Below, piece by piece: positions 49,445 to 52,020 of a stretch of 52,020 nt of DNA. Made by a program: the position numbers and the translations under genes. Positions within the stretch are counted from its first letter, which is position 1; each line of letters starts with the position of its first letter. This stretch comes from Candidatus Nanopelagicales bacterium (GTDB lineage: Bacteria; Actinomycetota; Actinomycetes; S36-B12; UBA5976): contig JAURFT010000006.1 in the NCBI GenBank assembly GCA_030834185.1, forward strand, positions 1 through 52,020, given 5' to 3'. A model generated the notes under the pieces. It was not told where the DNA came from and did not search any database. It was given only the letters and a program-made list of their open reading frames with translations.

Positions 49445-51915
49445 GACGTTTTTCCGATCGTTAAGTCATCGCCAACCACATCAAGGAAGAAATCCTCTAG
49501 TCGCATGTTGCTGTGGCTGGCCAGCAATTCGCTAACTTCACCAGCAGTAATTAATTGACCTCGATGCATCACCACCACATAAGAGCAGGTTTGTTCTACC
49601 TCACTTAATAAGTGAGAAGAAACAATTACTGTTTTGCCTTGAGCAACATAGTCATGCAGCACATCTCGCATAGCTTTAATCTGAGGGGGATCAAGTCCAT
49701 TAGTTGGCTCATCCAAAATCAAGAGATCTGGCATTCCGAGCATGGCTTGCGCAATGCCAAGCCGTTGTCGCATTCCTTGGCTGTAGGTGCGAACTTTTCG
49801 GTCTACTGCAGTACCTAGATCTGCAATTTTTAATACCTGTTCAAAATGCGGTTCAGAATTTCTGCCAGTTGCTCGCCAATACAACGCCAAATTTTCGCGT
49901 CCAGTTAGATGAGGTAAAAAGCCTGCACCTTCAACCAAAGATCCAATTCGAGATAGCACCGCAGCACCAGGAGTTACTCGCTCTCCAAACACAAACACCG
50001 AACCTGCAGTGGGCTGAATTAATCCCATCACCATTCGCATGGTGGTGGTTTTGCCAGCACCATTTGGACCTAGCAACCCAACTACTTTCCCTTGCGGAAT
50101 TTCATAGCTAATGTCGTTAACAGCTTTTGGACCATTTTTAAATTGCTTAACTAAGTTCTCAATTACAACTGGAGTTTCAGAAATTTCAGCACGAGTATCT
50201 GCTTTACGATGACGTGGTCGCAAGATAATTAAGACCAAACCAAGCAGCACAATTACACCAATAGTTAGCAGCACAAAAACCCAACCTGATTGTGTGGTTG
50301 TAGTAGGTGTTAGTGCTGTAGTTGAGATCGCAATTGTTGGGCTAGCTAACTCAATTAAATAATTTGCTGGCGTGGTAGGTAACCGATAAGCCAGATCAGT
50401 TGTGCTAATTACTACCTGCAAAATATCGCCGACCTTGGTAGCCACTGCAATTGCTGGCAGCTGAACTAGCACGGTTGTAGGTTCAGTTGAGATTAGTGGA
50501 ATTCGAATTGGGGCCACTAAACCACTTGGCAACGAGGATACTGCGTTAGCTCCCACAATTCGCAAACTTGCAAATAGCACTACATCTTGCTGCGGTGAAC
50601 TGCTAGAAACTTTAAGCTCAAGCTGCGAGCTACCAACAATTTTTAAAGTTTTAGTTAAGGGTGCAGTTTGAAAAATTGCGTTCTGGGCTGGGATCTGCTG
50701 CGTTAATAAACTACCAATGCTGCCAATTCCTGGGAAAGTTGAAATCGCAGCTGGAACTCCACCTGCTGGTGCCAGCACGCTTTGGGCTGGTCCGGCAATT
50801 GATAATTGTTCGGTTAAGTTTGCGATACCAGGATAGTTTTTACTTGATTCAATTCCAGTTGATTCATTAGCTTGATTTGCGCTAATTATGTTTGCTGGCA
50901 CAAAAGTAACTTCAAAATCAGAATTAATGCTGCCAGTGTCGCGAAGATATTTATCAAACCAACGCTGGGTCAATTCATCTAGCCTGGTGGTTTCGGATCT
51001 ACCACCATCATGCCCGCCGCTGTGCCAGACAAATTTAATTGGCAAAGCTGGATTGGCAGCTTTAAGCTGCTGATAATTAGCATCAGCTTCAGATAGCGGA
51101 AATAGTGAATCAGCTTGACCTGCTAATAAAAGTGTTGGCGCCGTAACGTTGGCATTAGTGCTTACCGGTGATGAGCTACGCATTAATTGCGCTTCTGAAT
51201 TGGTATAAGAACCTCGCTGCGCAACGCTTTCATATAACTGACACCAAGTGGGATCAAATCTGCCGCAACGAGGATTTGTTGGGTTTGGAATTACTAAACC
51301 ACGACTAAAGAAATAACCAGTCCATAATTGTTTAAATACACCTGCTGAATTTAAATTAACTACGCTTTGTGGAAATAGCGCAGTAGTTAGGTTATGCCAA
51401 GTGATATCTGATACCACAGCATCAACTCGAGGGTCAGTTCCTGCGATCATCAAACTTAACGCGCCACCGTATGAACCACCAGCAAAACCAACCCGAGGAT
51501 CGTTTGCATCGTCTTTAATTACCTCTGGTCGATTTGCCAGATAGTCAATTACTTTTGCCGCATCGGCAATTTCAAATTGCGGTGAGTTCATTGAGATTAA
51601 GCCAGTGCTTTTACCAAAGCCGCGTGCTGTGTATGCAACTACTACGTAACCTGCTGCACGCAAATTTTCAGCCTGTTTAGCAACTGCTGTTTTACTGCTA
51701 CCAAAACCATGGGCTAGTACAATTGCTGGCGCTGGAAGTGTGGTTGGCAGATACAAATCGCTATCTAACTGCACTGCAGTGGCATCAGAGCTGCTACTTG
51801 CAGCACCTGCAATAACTATTGCCAACGGATTAGTTTGGGCAGCTGCAGTGCTTGGTAGAAAACCAAAAATAAACAGCGCGGCCAAGCCATAGCTAAGCCA
51901 GTTACGAAACAACAT
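49441..51915 (-). CDS. Fusion: exported alpha/beta-hydrolase (X-Pro dipeptidyl-peptidase S15/CocE-like, with PepX-C-like domain) + TM helix + cytosolic ABC transporter ATPase
   Basis: Signal peptide; GGSYGG nucleophile (Ser148), Asp269, His302; TM GWVFVLLTIGVIVLLGLVLIILRPR; Walker A GPNGAGKTTT, signature YSQGMRQR, Walker B LLILDEPTNGLDP. Confidence 0.92.
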   Translation of the reverse strand: MLFRNWLSYGLAALFIFGFLPSTAAAQTNPLAIVIAGAASSSSDATAVQLDSDLYLPTTLPAPAIVLAHGFGSSKTAVAKQAENLRAAGYVVVAYTARGFGKSTGLISMNSPQFEIADAAKVIDYLANRPEVIKDDANDPRVGFAGGSYGGALSLMIAGTDPRVDAVVSDITWHNLTTALFPQSVVNLNSAGVFKQLWTGYFFSRGLVIPNPTNPRCGRFDPTWCQLYESVAQRGSYTNSEAQLMRSSSPVSTNANVTAPTLLLAGQADSLFPLSEADANYQQLKAANPALPIKFVWHSGGHDGGRSETTRLDELTQRWFDKYLRDTGSINSDFEVTFVPANIISANQANESTGIESSKNYPGIANLTEQLSIAGPAQSVLAPAGGVPAAISTFPGIGSIGSLLTQQIPAQNAIFQTAPLTKTLKIVGSSQLELKVSSSSPQQDVVLFASLRIVGANAVSSLPSGLVAPIRIPLISTEPTTVLVQLPAIAVATKVGDILQVVISTTDLAYRLPTTPANYLIELASPTIAISTTALTPTTTTQSGWVFVLLTIGVIVLLGLVLIILRPRHRKADTRAEISETPVVIENLVKQFKNGPKAVNDISYEIPQGKVVGLLGPNGAGKTTTMRMVMGLIQPTAGSVFVFGERVTPGAAVLSRIGSLVEGAGFLPHLTGRENLALYWRATGRNSEPHFEQVLKIADLGTAVDRKVRTYSQGMRQRLGIAQAMLGMPDLLILDEPTNGLDPPQIKAMRDVLHDYVAQGKTVIVSSHLLSEVEQTCSYVVVMHRGQLITAGEVSELLASHSNMRLEDFFLDVVGDDLTIGKTS

Positions 51916-52020
51916 GCCTTAAATCTACTGCGTATTCCTGATAGTCACCTGATTGGCTAAGTTTATAAACCAATTTTGTTAATTAGGTTAGGGAATTAAC
52001 GCCAACAGTTAACATCACTG

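Noticed and set aside
1-52020. CRISPR arrays, prophage, transposases, defence islands
   Set aside because: No regularly spaced direct repeats, integrases, transposases, phage structural genes or known defence domains were seen.

Overview
This 52-kb window is from a low-GC, probably streamlined actinobacterium. Gene content and order resemble the freshwater acI/Nanopelagicales type, but that placement is inference. No CRISPR array, IS element, integrase or rRNA was seen. Left part (1-9.7 kb): the conserved near-origin division/signalling cluster (cyclophilin, rhomboid, CrgA, DUF881, PabA/TrpG, PknB, PbpA, FtsW/RodA, PstP, FhaB, FhaA). Middle (10-40 kb): mostly housekeeping genes, including pheA, copA/copZ, serS, asd, lysC, recR, dnaX, SRP RNA, tadA, upp, tal, a cold-shock gene, htpX/lemA, gcvHTP, an M13 peptidase, purU, a frameshifted nhaA and a PQQ-type sugar dehydrogenase. 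Right part (40-48 kb): an accessory-looking segment between two same-strand tRNA-Arg genes. It holds a sugar ABC importer with a GH1 beta-glucosidase, a candidate LacI relic, a DUF4287/DUF1801-like protein, a heliorhodopsin, and a divergent SbtA-type bicarbonate transporter. Right end: two tRNA-Ser genes, an ABC-2 permease, and an unusual protein fusing an exported alpha/beta-hydrolase (S15/PepX-like) to a cytosolic ABC ATPase. The most interesting signals are: (1) the heliorhodopsin and its divergent pairing with SbtA through an intergenic region with two similarly spaced leaderless-type promoters and a 10-bp palindrome; (2) the hydrolase-TM-ABC ATPase fusion; (3) a free-standing paralog of the DnaX C-terminal domain; (4) an nhaA split by one extra C in a CCC-C context; (5) competing hairpins in the csp leader; (6) an 18-bp perfect stem-loop between the sugar-binding-protein and permease genes; (7) the possible LacI relic next to the heliorhodopsin cassette.
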